A stretch of 64,000 bases of DNA, taken from contig JAOTVR010000008.1 of the NCBI GenBank assembly GCA_029863305.1, forward strand, positions 1 through 64,000, read 5' to 3'. Position 1 is the stretch's first letter, and every line of letters starts with the position of its first letter. Made by a program: the position numbers and the translations under genes. The notes beneath the pieces were generated by a model that was given only the letters and a program-made list of their open reading frames with translations, was not told where the DNA came from and ran no database searches. Positions 17,594 to 27,511 of the stretch are shown here, piece by piece. The stretch is from Gammaproteobacteria bacterium (GTDB taxonomy: Bacteria > Pseudomonadota > Gammaproteobacteria > Steroidobacterales > Woeseiaceae).

Positions 17594-18961
17594 ATGAACA
17601 CCTTCAAAATTATCTCTCGCTCCAGATTGCCGATACTGGCACTGGCAGTCTCTCTGTTTATTTCTGCCTGCGGCGGTTCTTCATCGACCAGCAACGAGCC
17701 TGGCAACGTCGCGCCAGCACAAACAACTGGAACGATTGGTTTGTTGTTTACAGACAAGCCAACCGACGAGTTCAGCGCGATCAAGCTCAATGTGGTTGAA
17801 GCCATTCTGATTAGCGACGACGACGGACACCAGATACTGTTTCAGGGCTCGAAACCGATCGATCTGCTGAACCTCACCAACTTCAATGAGCCCATCGTAT
17901 TCGGTGAGGTGAACGTCGGGGTCTACACCAAATTGCGGCTCAGGATAGACAACCTGGAGTTGGTCCCCAACGACGGTAGCGCATCAATATTCCCGGCGCT
18001 GCCCGCAAACGGAAAAATCGATCTGCTCGACCCCGAAGGTTTTGAAGTCCTCCCGGGACGCACCTTGCTTGCCGAGATCGACATGGACGCAAACAAGTCC
18101 ATCAAAATCACCGGTACCGGTAACGGCCGCAAGTACAACTTTCGTCCGGTCGTCAAAGCCAACTTCATGAACGGTGGTCTGCCCGACAAACTCGCACGGC
18201 TAGAGGGTATCGTCAGCGAAATATATGCCGACCCCGCTGGCGGCTTTCGCCTGTGTGATGCCGCAATGCCGGACAACTGCATCGACGTGAACACCGGCAC
18301 GGGCACAAGCATCTTCGACAATGAAGGTCTCGCAACAGAATTCGGCACGTTGATGGTGAACGACCCGGTTGTGGTTATCGGCCGCTACGTTGTTGATCCC
18401 GACATCGCGCTGGACACGCTGATTCTCGAGATTGGCGGAAATGCGGAGCAAGTGAGTGGCAATGTTGTCAGCATGCCCGTGGACCAGCAGTTCCTGATGG
18501 TCATCAATGACAATGGCGATATTGTTGTCGAACTTCAGGATGGAACAAAATACTTCGATGCGGCCGGCGAAATCGGTCCTGGCGCCATTGTTGTTGGCGC
18601 CGATATCGAGGTCGAAGGCGTACGGCCTGCGAAAGCGGATCCGGCCGACCCCGACCTTATTCGAGCTGCGCTGATTTTCGTCGAGGCAGAAGATGCCGCA
18701 CAACTCAGTGGCATGATCATCGAGCCTCTCGATGCGGCGACGAGAAGCTTCATGCTCGCACCGCTCGAAGGCAACGACACCTGTGTCCGCGTCGATGATC
18801 CCGCCGACATTCTGCTCGTCGACGTCGCAGCGTCAGCGGTGACCATGGGCACAATAGACAGTCTCGCCGTGGGCCAGTCCGCTGATCTCTTTGGTTTGGT
18901 GGCGATGGACGGCTGTTTTGAAGCCGACGAGGTCATTGTCGAGATCGTAGCCGCCCCGTAA
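17594..18961 (+). CDS. DUF4382-type lipoprotein (possible DUF5666-like C-terminal repeats)
   Basis: Lipobox LFISACGG; TTGTIGLLFTDKPTDEFSAIKLNVVEAILISDDDGHQ typical of DUF4382. Confidence 0.75.
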   Translation: MNTFKIISRSRLPILALAVSLFISACGGSSSTSNEPGNVAPAQTTGTIGLLFTDKPTDEFSAIKLNVVEAILISDDDGHQILFQGSKPIDLLNLTNFNEPIVFGEVNVGVYTKLRLRIDNLELVPNDGSASIFPALPANGKIDLLDPEGFEVLPGRTLLAEIDMDANKSIKITGTGNGRKYNFRPVVKANFMNGGLPDKLARLEGIVSEIYADPAGGFRLCDAAMPDNCIDVNTGTGTSIFDNEGLATEFGTLMVNDPVVVIGRYVVDPDIALDTLILEIGGNAEQVSGNVVSMPVDQQFLMVINDNGDIVVELQDGTKYFDAAGEIGPGAIVVGADIEVEGVRPAKADPADPDLIRAALIFVEAEDAAQLSGMIIEPLDAATRSFMLAPLEGNDTCVRVDDPADILLVDVAASAVTMGTIDSLAVGQSADLFGLVAMDGCFEADEVIVEIVAAP

Positions 18962-18996
18962 TACGCGCTATCGCCATTCGACGCTCCGCGGCCAAC

Positions 18997-19036
18997 TCGC
19001 GCCGTCCAGTCCTGAACCGGATTTTGGACGGCGCGA
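18997..19036. other. Long perfect inverted repeat downstream of the DUF4382-type gene
   Basis: TCGCGCCGTCC (18997-19007) / GGACGGCGCGA (19026-19036), 18-nt loop; no clear T tract. Confidence 0.6.
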
Positions 19037-19117
19037 CAAGCACTTGCCGAACATCCTCCATGTAGATTCTCGAAAAGCACCCGGATACTCGCTTAGGAGT
19101 ACAATGGTGGACCTCCG

Positions 19118-19135
19118 CACGGCGTGAACGCCGTG
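19118..19135 (+). other. Small hairpin upstream of the TPR/M1 operon
   Basis: CACGGCG-TGAA-CGCCGTG, 7-bp perfect stem with a TGAA loop, 38 nt before the ATG at 19173. Confidence 0.4.
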
Positions 19136-19172
19136 ATGCGAACTCCCGGAAGAATTACAAGGAGCGATCCCC

Positions 19173-20687
19173 ATGAAGGCTATCAAGCTGAGAATATTGC
19201 CCTCTCTTGCACTTTGCGCCACCGCGATATTGCTCGTCGCTTGTGGAAAACAGGATGATCCGGCAGCTGAAGCGCCATCAGACGCTGCTGCAACGACCGT
19301 TGCGAAGGTGCCGCTGAGCACCGCGTCGGAGGTAGCGCGTGAGCTGTATGTGCAAGGCCAGTCACTGGCTGACGACCTGCATTTCGTCGATGCGAATGCT
19401 GCATTCGCACAAGCCGTTGAAGCAGACCCCGCTTTCGCCATGGGCTATGTCATGCTCGCGCAAACATCGCAAACCGCCACGGAGTTCTTCGATGCGGTCG
19501 ACAAAGCGAGTGAGCATGCAGCGCATGCGTCCGAGGGCGAGCAACTTATTATTCGCGCTGTCGTCGCTGCTTCGGAAAACGATCAGGCTGCGCAGCATGA
19601 CGCATTGACACAATTGGTTGCTAAATTTCCGCAGGACGAACGGACACACATGCGGCTCGGAAACTACCTCAATGGCCAGCAGGATTTTGCTGGCGCCATC
19701 GAACACTACAAGCATGCCACGTCGATCAACTCTGGGTTTGCCGGTGCCTACAACGCCCTGGGCTATGCATACCGCAGCCTCGAAGACTTCGATAGTGCGA
19801 AGAACGCATTTGCCAAGTACGTCGAACTGCTGCCCGACGAGGCCAACCCTTACGATTCTTACGCCGAGTTATTGATGGAGATGGGCGACTATGAAGAGTC
19901 AATTGCCAATTATCGCAAGGCGCTTGAGATCAACTCGAGTTTTCCCTCGGCGTACGCCGGAATCTCGATTAACGAATCGTTGAAAGGCGAAACGGAACTG
20001 GCCCAGGAGGCGGCAGAACAAGGGCTCGCTGCAGCGCGCAATTTCGCCGAACGCCAGGGGGCAATGTTCCGTTCAGTCACCTCGCATCTATTTGCCGGAA
20101 ATACCGAGGCCGCAATGGAAATGAGCAACACGATGCTCGCCGAAGCCGAGGTCAAGGGCAATCACGCGGCGATGGGCGGCGTGCTCGAGTACATGGGTGA
20201 CATTATGCTTGTGGCAGGTGAGCCCGCCAAAGCTGAAGAGTATTATGATTCGGCGCTCGAGCAACGCATGCAGGCCGGGTTCAACGAAGCCAATGAGGCA
20301 CAGGCAAAGCGGACGCATCTGTTCAAGACGGCGATCGCGGCAATGATTGCTGACGACGCAGAAACCGCCGCAACGCGGACTGCCGAGTACATTGCAGCCG
20401 CGGAAGTGCACGGCACGGGGTTCGAAAAGCGTCGAATTCATGAACTCAGCGCATTTCTGGCCCAATATAATGAAGACCTCGACGCTGCGGCTGAGCATTT
20501 CGATCAGGCAAGCCAGCTGGAACCGGTTGTCTTGTACTGGTCCGCACGTACACAGGCGGCGTTGGGCAATACTGATCGTGCGATTGATCTTGCCACGCGC
20601 GCCGCAAACAGGAATACGCTGAGCGCCAATCTGCCATTCTTCCGCAGCGACGCGCTGGCTCTGCTGGCAGAATTGAACGCCGGGTAA
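19173..20687 (+). CDS. TPR-repeat lipoprotein
   Basis: Lipobox ILLVACGK; multiple TPR units (GAYNALGYAYRSLEDFDSAKNAFAKYVELLPDEANPYDSYAELLMEMGDYEESIANYRKALEI). Confidence 0.85.
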   Translation: MKAIKLRILPSLALCATAILLVACGKQDDPAAEAPSDAAATTVAKVPLSTASEVARELYVQGQSLADDLHFVDANAAFAQAVEADPAFAMGYVMLAQTSQTATEFFDAVDKASEHAAHASEGEQLIIRAVVAASENDQAAQHDALTQLVAKFPQDERTHMRLGNYLNGQQDFAGAIEHYKHATSINSGFAGAYNALGYAYRSLEDFDSAKNAFAKYVELLPDEANPYDSYAELLMEMGDYEESIANYRKALEINSSFPSAYAGISINESLKGETELAQEAAEQGLAAARNFAERQGAMFRSVTSHLFAGNTEAAMEMSNTMLAEAEVKGNHAAMGGVLEYMGDIMLVAGEPAKAEEYYDSALEQRMQAGFNEANEAQAKRTHLFKTAIAAMIADDAETAATRTAEYIAAAEVHGTGFEKRRIHELSAFLAQYNEDLDAAAEHFDQASQLEPVVLYWSARTQAALGNTDRAIDLATRAANRNTLSANLPFFRSDALALLAELNAG

Positions 20688-23308
20688 TGAGGGCGACGAC
20701 AGGCACGTACGTTCTTCTGTCATTAGGTATCGCGACAGGCCATATCGCGCACTCCGCGACGGTTGACGATCCGTATCGGCTGAACGACGCCGTTCAGCCG
20801 ATTTCGCAACAGCTTGCCATGACGCTCGATCCGAGCTCGCCGCGCTATTCGGGTGAGACCGTGATTTTGCTCGATATTCTCGAGGAGGTGCGGTCGATAC
20901 GGCTGCACGCACAAGACCTTACGATTAGCAGTGCACAATTCGGGCCTGCGAGCGATACGCTCGCGGCTGCTGAATTTGAACATCTGGAGCACGCGTTACT
21001 GCAAATATCGACCGGGTCGGTAATTGCTCCAGGTCGATACGAACTGCAGATCAGGTTCGAGGATGATTTCAACACGGACAGCGTCAGCATGTATCGCGTC
21101 GAAGAGAAAGGCCGCCATCATGTTTTCAGTCAAATGGAGGCATCGGAAGCGCGAGAAGCATTTCCTTGTTTTGACGAGCCGGCCTACAAGATTCCGTGGC
21201 AAATGACACTGACCGTTCCGACGGAGATGATGGCGGTAAGTAACACGCCGATACAGGATACTGCCGTCCTTGGCGACATGAAGAAAGTCGTGTTCGCCGA
21301 GTCCGCGCCGATGCCCTCCTACCTGGTCGCCATTGCTGTCGGCGACTTTGAAACAGTCGATATTCCCGGCATGAGTATTCCTGGGCGCGTTGTAACGACT
21401 CGCGGCAAGTCGGGACTCACCGGATTAGCCGTAGAATCGACGCCAAGGCTCCTCGCCGGGCTGGAAGACTATTTCGACACCGACTACCCGTATCAAAAGC
21501 TCGATCTGATTGCGACGCCGGAGTTCTGGTACGGAGCGATGGAGAACCCTGGCGCGATTGTCTATCTCGATCGCGCGATTCTGATCGACCCGGACAACGC
21601 CGACGCGACTCGTCTGCGCGCTATCGTGGGCACCAACTCTCACGAGTTGGCGCATCAGTGGTTTGGCGATGTCGTGACGATGGACTGGTGGGTAGACCTG
21701 TGGCTGAACGAATCGTTCGCCAGCTGGATGGGCGACAAGATCGTTGCGCAGACCTACCCCCAACTGGAGATCGAAAAATCTCGTATGTCCAGTATGTTCA
21801 AAACGATGCAACTCGACTCCCGGCCCTCCTCCCGCCCGATCCGCGCGCCGCGCGCATCGACGGACAATTTCCTGAATGACATTGGTCCGGCATATTCAAA
21901 AGGCCGGATCGTTATCAATATGTTCGAACAGGCCATCGGTGCAGAAAACTTTCGGGCGGGCATCCTCGAATACATGCATCGACACAAATGGCGCAATGCC
22001 AGCGCCGTCGATTTTGCCGATGCCATCGGTCTGGAAGCGGATTTCGACGTGCCGAAAGCCTTTGCGAGTTTCATGCACCAACCGGGAATTCCGTTGGTTG
22101 AAATCGAAGTACTCGATGACAATCGCCTGGCGGTTTCACAGCGGCGTTTCGCAGACGCCCAGGTTGAGCTGGCTGCGCTGCGCTGGACAATTCCGCTGAC
22201 GATAAAGTACGCCGTCGACGGCACTACCCACGCACAGACGATGATACTCGATGACGTCCAGCAGATCGTGGAACTCGAGCAGCGCGGCGATCTGCAGTGG
22301 CTTTATCCGAATGCAGATCAGGGCGGCTACTACCGCTGGAAGCTGCCGGCACAGATGTTGCGGCCTTTGCTCGACGGCGCCCAGGAACTGCTCACCCCGA
22401 TGGAGCGCATGGGACTGATTTCCAATCTTACCGCCATGCTCAATGCAGACAACATCGACGCCGACGAATACCTCGCGGCACTGGAGACATTTTCTACGGA
22501 GCGTGACCCCTACGTTCTCGGCATCCTTATCGATCAACTCGTTCTTGTCCGGGATGCGCTCGTCCGCGCCGACCAAAAACACAACTTCGCGACAATGGTC
22601 AGCCGCCTGCTTGGTCCCGCCCTGGAGTCCATCGGCACAGATCCCGTCGACGGTGAGTCAAATGCACTGACGACCATCCGGCCGCGCCTGCTCAGCTGGA
22701 TGATGCGAGACGCCCGGGACCAGGTCATTATTGAAGACTTCGCCCGACGCGCCGAGGCTTTTCTCACTGGCGATTCAAAATTGCATTCCAGCCTGGTTCC
22801 CGCTGCGCTACTGGCGGCAGCGATCGAAGGTGATGCAAATACCTATCAGCGTTTCAAGAAGCGCTTCGAAAACGCTGCCACTCCCACAGAACGAGCGCAC
22901 ATGCTGGTCGGACTCACCAGTTTCGAGGCGACCGAGATCCTCATAGATTTGCAGTCTTACTCGCTAGGCGAATCGGTCCGGCCGCGCGAAATCATGACGA
23001 TTCGCGAGGAACTCATCAAGCGACCCGAGCCGCGTGAGCTGGTACTGAATCACATGCTTGGACACTACCCGGCATTTCAGGAGCGATTGCCGGGCAACGG
23101 TCTGGCGCTTCTGCCCTCGCTCGCAATGGGCTGCTCAATGAACAGCGCTGAAAGCGCCTCTCAATTCTTCAGCAGCGCGGATCATCAGGTCTCAGGAACG
23201 CTGAGAATTCTCGACAACACCATCGCTGCGATCAGGTCCTGCGCGGCGCTGCGAAAACGGGAAATCGATAACGCCGATCGCTACTTTCGTGCCATAGCGG
23301 CCAATTAG
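20687..23308 (+). CDS. M1 family aminopeptidase
   Basis: GAMENPG and HELAHQWFGDVVTMDWWVDLWLNESFASW; start overlaps the upstream stop (TAATG). Confidence 0.95.
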   Translation: MRATTGTYVLLSLGIATGHIAHSATVDDPYRLNDAVQPISQQLAMTLDPSSPRYSGETVILLDILEEVRSIRLHAQDLTISSAQFGPASDTLAAAEFEHLEHALLQISTGSVIAPGRYELQIRFEDDFNTDSVSMYRVEEKGRHHVFSQMEASEAREAFPCFDEPAYKIPWQMTLTVPTEMMAVSNTPIQDTAVLGDMKKVVFAESAPMPSYLVAIAVGDFETVDIPGMSIPGRVVTTRGKSGLTGLAVESTPRLLAGLEDYFDTDYPYQKLDLIATPEFWYGAMENPGAIVYLDRAILIDPDNADATRLRAIVGTNSHELAHQWFGDVVTMDWWVDLWLNESFASWMGDKIVAQTYPQLEIEKSRMSSMFKTMQLDSRPSSRPIRAPRASTDNFLNDIGPAYSKGRIVINMFEQAIGAENFRAGILEYMHRHKWRNASAVDFADAIGLEADFDVPKAFASFMHQPGIPLVEIEVLDDNRLAVSQRRFADAQVELAALRWTIPLTIKYAVDGTTHAQTMILDDVQQIVELEQRGDLQWLYPNADQGGYYRWKLPAQMLRPLLDGAQELLTPMERMGLISNLTAMLNADNIDADEYLAALETFSTERDPYVLGILIDQLVLVRDALVRADQKHNFATMVSRLLGPALESIGTDPVDGESNALTTIRPRLLSWMMRDARDQVIIEDFARRAEAFLTGDSKLHSSLVPAALLAAAIEGDANTYQRFKKRFENAATPTERAHMLVGLTSFEATEILIDLQSYSLGESVRPREIMTIREELIKRPEPRELVLNHMLGHYPAFQERLPGNGLALLPSLAMGCSMNSAESASQFFSSADHQVSGTLRILDNTIAAIRSCAALRKREIDNADRYFRAIAAN

Positions 23309-23325
23309 GGAACCTGTCGCGGAGA

Positions 23326-26300
23326 CTATTTCGACGCGAACGGTACGCGGAAGAATAGCGAATACAATACCGGCACGACCAACAGGGTAAGCCCTGTGGC
23401 AAACGCCAGGCCAAAGATGATCGTGATGGCCATTGGTTTGAACATTGCCGTGCCGCCCCACAAAAGCGGCGTCATGCCAAGAACCGTCGTAGCTGTCGTC
23501 AGGAGAATGGGCCGCATTCTCTGTTGGCAGGCCGTCATTATCGCATCGGCCTGAGTCCGACCGAAATCTCGAATCTCTATCGCTATGCGGTCCAGCAACA
23601 CGATCGCGTTGTTAATAATTATGCCGGACAAGGAGATCAGTCCGAGGATCGTGAAGAACCCAAATGAGGAGTTCGCAATCAACAAGCCAAACGTGACGCC
23701 GATCAATCCGAGCGGTATCGTCGATATGATGATCGCCGGTTTGCGCAGCGAATTGAATTGCCCGATAAGTAATAGCAGGATCAGCATCCCGGCCACCGGC
23801 AGTTCCGCGGCGATCGACGCATTGGCATCGCCGGACTCTTCAGTTTCACCGCCGATTTCGAAATGGTGCCCCGCCGGCCAGGTCCGCGCCGAGTCTTCCA
23901 GCCACGGGCGCAAAACGGCAACCACCTCGGACGCCGTGGCGCCGGGCTGCAGTTGCACGTTGAGTGACAGCGTTCGGTCCCGATCCCGCCGCTCGATCAT
24001 TCCGGGTTCGAACGTCAGTCCGACATTAGCGACCTGCTTCAATGGCACGCTGCTTCCGGTCGCTTGCGAGTAGACCGTCAGGCCATCGAGTTTGCTGAAA
24101 TCCTGGCGATCCGCTGCTATCGTGCGCAGAGTGATGGGTATCAGTGCGTCACCTTCGCGATATTGCGTAAGATCGATTCCAGTCAGTCCCGCTTTCAACG
24201 AATAGGCGACATCTTCACTGGTCACGCCTGAGCGTCGTGCCAGTTCCTGGTCGACATCCACAGTGAGCTTTTTCGTCTGCAATCCCCAGGAATTCCTTGT
24301 ATCGGACACTTGTGGAATTTCGTACAGATAACCCGTGACCTGATCGGCGATCGAGTACAGCGTGTCGATGTCGCTGCCGGATATCCGCACAATGATCGGA
24401 TAGTCAACCGGTGGACCATTTTCGAGGCGTTTCACCTGGGCCGCGAGGTCCGGATGTCGTTCGCGCACGTAATTCTCAATGCCGGCCATGACCTCTTCGA
24501 CGTGCTTGTCGTTCGTCGTATTTGCGATGACAAAGGAGTTTGCAGGATTCGGGTTCGGCGGATTCAGGCTCAATTGAAATCGCGGCCCTCCTTCACCGAT
24601 AAACGTCAACCAGTTGTGCACCAGCGGTTTACGCTCAGAAGGTGTGAAGTAGGTTTGCCTGATAAAGTCATCGACGTCGGCGATAACCTCCTGGCTGGTC
24701 TCAATCGATGTTCCCAGCGGTAACTCCAGCTTCGCTGAAAATACGGGATCTTCCGATGGTGCGATAAATTCCTGGCGCACCAGTCCCATCCCGATTACTG
24801 CGAGGGCAAACAGGCCAATGATGACCGCAAGAAATCGGTAGGGACACCGCAATGACGCAAGAAGCAGGTTTCGGTAAGACTCGTACCAGCGCCCTTCAAA
24901 CACCTCACCGCTGTCTCTGTTTCTTGGCTCTACCTTGAGAGTGATGGTTGTGACCATCGGCACGAACGTCATCGCCAATAACCACGATGAAATCAGCGCT
25001 ATGCCAACGACGTAGAAAATGTCGGATGTGTACTCGCCGACGGCCGATTTTGCCATCGCAATCGGCATGAATGCCGCCGCTGTTGTTAATGAGGAAATCA
25101 ACAGCGGCGTCTTGAGTTCCTTACCGGAATCGATCGCCGCTGATATTGCATCCTGACCATTTTCCCGTTTTACGAGAATCGACTCGACGATGACAATCGC
25201 ATTGTCGACGAGCAATCCCAGCGCAATGATCAATGCGGTCAGCGATATCTGATTGATCGTAATGTCGAACAGCTCCATCGCGAAGAACGATGCGACGATA
25301 GTCGTGGGTATGAGCGAACCGACAACGAGGCCGGTACGAACACCGAGGAATGCGATCATGACGAGTATGACGATGACGATCGCCTGCAGCAGGCTCGAAG
25401 TAAATGTCTCCACGACGTTCCTGACGAGATCCGCCTGAAACCAGACCTTTTCGATCTCGATGCCCCATGGGTATTGCGACACAAGTTCCGGCATCAGGAC
25501 GTTGAGACGGGCACCGAGTTTTAGAATGTCGCCGCCGCTGCGCATCGAAACGGCGATGGCCAGCGTCGGCTCGCCATTGACCCGACTGATGCTTTGCGGT
25601 GGATCTTTGTAACCACGATAGACGTCCACAATGTCTTCGAGGTACACCAGCGCCCCGCCGGGTAGCTGAATGACGGTACGCTGCAAATCCTCTACTGACT
25701 CGAAGTTGCCGGTCGGCTCCAGCGTAATTCTCTCGCGGCCGCTGACAATGTCGCCGCCGGATGACACGATGTTGACGCTGGCCAGCGAAGCAGAGAGTTG
25801 CTGCGGCGACAGTCCGAGCTCCGCCAGGCGCGCATTATTGTATTCGACGAAAATGACTTCCTGCTGTTCCCCATGGATGGACACCTTGGCGATGTCCGGC
25901 TCCTTGAGCAGTTCATCACGCAATTCGTCGGCAACGGCCTTCAGCTCGGCGTATGAAAAGCCATCGCCCGACAGCGTGTACACACTGCCGAAAACGTCGC
26001 CGAATTCATCGTTGACCTCCGGCGGCTGTGCGCCCTGGGGAAGGTCCGCGGTCACGGTATTCACCTTGCGGCGCAGGTCGTCAAAGATCGGACGCATTAC
26101 CTTGTAACTTTCTTTGAAATTCGCGTAGATCAGCGAGATGCCAGTGCGCGACTCGCTGGTGATTGAGTCGATCTCCGGCATCTCCTGGATCTTTTTCTCG
26201 ATCTTGTCCGTAACGAGCATTTCTACGCGTTCCGGGCTCGCCCCCGGGAAACGCGTTGTAATCACCGCCGTGCGCACGATGAACCCCGGGTCCTGCGCTT

Positions 26301-26400
26301 TGGGAAGGCTCTGGAAGGCGAACGCACCGGCGAGCACCACCAACGCGACGATGCTCAGCGTGATCCGATTCTTGTCAATCGCCAGCCCGGTCAGATTCAC
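23326..26400 (-). CDS. RND efflux transporter, permease subunit (system 1)
   Basis: GTG start VNLTGLAIDKNRITLSIVALVVLAGAFAF; IALGLLVDNAIVIVESI; GIIINNAIVLLDRI; LLTTATTVLGMTPLL. Confidence 0.93.
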   Translation of the reverse strand: MNLTGLAIDKNRITLSIVALVVLAGAFAFQSLPKAQDPGFIVRTAVITTRFPGASPERVEMLVTDKIEKKIQEMPEIDSITSESRTGISLIYANFKESYKVMRPIFDDLRRKVNTVTADLPQGAQPPEVNDEFGDVFGSVYTLSGDGFSYAELKAVADELRDELLKEPDIAKVSIHGEQQEVIFVEYNNARLAELGLSPQQLSASLASVNIVSSGGDIVSGRERITLEPTGNFESVEDLQRTVIQLPGGALVYLEDIVDVYRGYKDPPQSISRVNGEPTLAIAVSMRSGGDILKLGARLNVLMPELVSQYPWGIEIEKVWFQADLVRNVVETFTSSLLQAIVIVILVMIAFLGVRTGLVVGSLIPTTIVASFFAMELFDITINQISLTALIIALGLLVDNAIVIVESILVKRENGQDAISAAIDSGKELKTPLLISSLTTAAAFMPIAMAKSAVGEYTSDIFYVVGIALISSWLLAMTFVPMVTTITLKVEPRNRDSGEVFEGRWYESYRNLLLASLRCPYRFLAVIIGLFALAVIGMGLVRQEFIAPSEDPVFSAKLELPLGTSIETSQEVIADVDDFIRQTYFTPSERKPLVHNWLTFIGEGGPRFQLSLNPPNPNPANSFVIANTTNDKHVEEVMAGIENYVRERHPDLAAQVKRLENGPPVDYPIIVRISGSDIDTLYSIADQVTGYLYEIPQVSDTRNSWGLQTKKLTVDVDQELARRSGVTSEDVAYSLKAGLTGIDLTQYREGDALIPITLRTIAADRQDFSKLDGLTVYSQATGSSVPLKQVANVGLTFEPGMIERRDRDRTLSLNVQLQPGATASEVVAVLRPWLEDSARTWPAGHHFEIGGETEESGDANASIAAELPVAGMLILLLLIGQFNSLRKPAIIISTIPLGLIGVTFGLLIANSSFGFFTILGLISLSGIIINNAIVLLDRIAIEIRDFGRTQADAIMTACQQRMRPILLTTATTVLGMTPLLWGGTAMFKPMAITIIFGLAFATGLTLLVVPVLYSLFFRVPFASK

Positions 26401-26413
26401 AACGACGACGCCT

Positions 26414-27511
26414 CTAATCCGGGGCGGGCAACAGGACTCGCTGACCGTCACGGATCACCGAAATACCCGCCGTGATGACGCGGTCGCCGACTTGCAGGCC
26501 GTCGAGGATCTCGATACCGGACTGCGACAACTCGCCCAACGTTACCGGCCGGCGGCGAACGATCGCCTCATCGGCCGATGCAGCCTGCTCGGCCACGAAG
26601 ACAAACGTACCGTCGGGGTCATTGATTACCGCAGATACCGGAAGCACCGCCCCACCCTTCTGATCAGCAGCCGATTCAAACTGGAAGGTCACGTCGGCGG
26701 CCAGACCGGAGCGCAGTGACGGATGAGTGCCGTCGATCTGTATCACGACCGGAAAGGCCGCGGATCCCGGTGCGGATGCGACCGCAATCTCGGAAATGAC
26801 GCCCGCGAAGACCTCGTCCGGAATCGAACCGAAACGCACGCTAACCGGTGTGTTTTCGTCGACGCTGCTGATCAGGCTTTCGGGCAGGTCCATGCTGACT
26901 TCGAACGCATCGCCGCAGCTGACAGCGGCGACCTGTTGCCCGGCGGACACATTTTCATTGACTTCGATATCCAGCGACGCGATCGAGCAGTCTGTGTCGG
27001 CTGTCAGTCTCGTGTAGGAAACATTCAGCCTCGCAATTTCGAGTGCCTTGCCCGCTGCCGCAACCAGTGCCTTGGCTGACTCTGCCTGAGCCCGCGAGGA
27101 TTCGAGATCATTGAGTGACGCGTTGTCGTTCGCGTAAAGCCCCTTCGTTCTCTCATAGTTGGCGGCAGCCCGGCGGTCATTCGCCTGCGCTTCGACCAGC
27201 GTGGCTTGCGCCTGCTGTGCCTGCAGCACGTAGCTCGCCGGATCAATCTCCGCAATCAGATCTCCGGCGTTCAGGCGCTGGCCAATTTGCACGGGAACAT
27301 TAGTGACAGTTCCCGACACCTTGAAACTGAGCCGTGACTCCCTGCTGGATTTCGAGGTTCCGGAAAAACTGCGGTCGCGAAAAACGCTGGCATCACTGAC
27401 CGTGACGTAGCGAACCGGCCGCAGCCTCTCTTCGATGCTGGTGTCGGACTTGCCACAGGCGGTCAACAGCATGGTCGCGACAATCATCGTGCAAACGCCG
27501 AGTTTCATCAT
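26414..27511 (-). CDS. RND efflux periplasmic adaptor (system 1)
   Basis: Lipobox LLTACGK; SFKVSGTVTNVPVQIGQRLNAGDLIAEIDPASY; coiled coil; LQVGDRVITAG. Confidence 0.92.
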   Translation of the reverse strand: MMKLGVCTMIVATMLLTACGKSDTSIEERLRPVRYVTVSDASVFRDRSFSGTSKSSRESRLSFKVSGTVTNVPVQIGQRLNAGDLIAEIDPASYVLQAQQAQATLVEAQANDRRAAANYERTKGLYANDNASLNDLESSRAQAESAKALVAAAGKALEIARLNVSYTRLTADTDCSIASLDIEVNENVSAGQQVAAVSCGDAFEVSMDLPESLISSVDENTPVSVRFGSIPDEVFAGVISEIAVASAPGSAAFPVVIQIDGTHPSLRSGLAADVTFQFESAADQKGGAVLPVSAVINDPDGTFVFVAEQAASADEAIVRRRPVTLGELSQSGIEILDGLQVGDRVITAGISVIRDGQRVLLPAPD

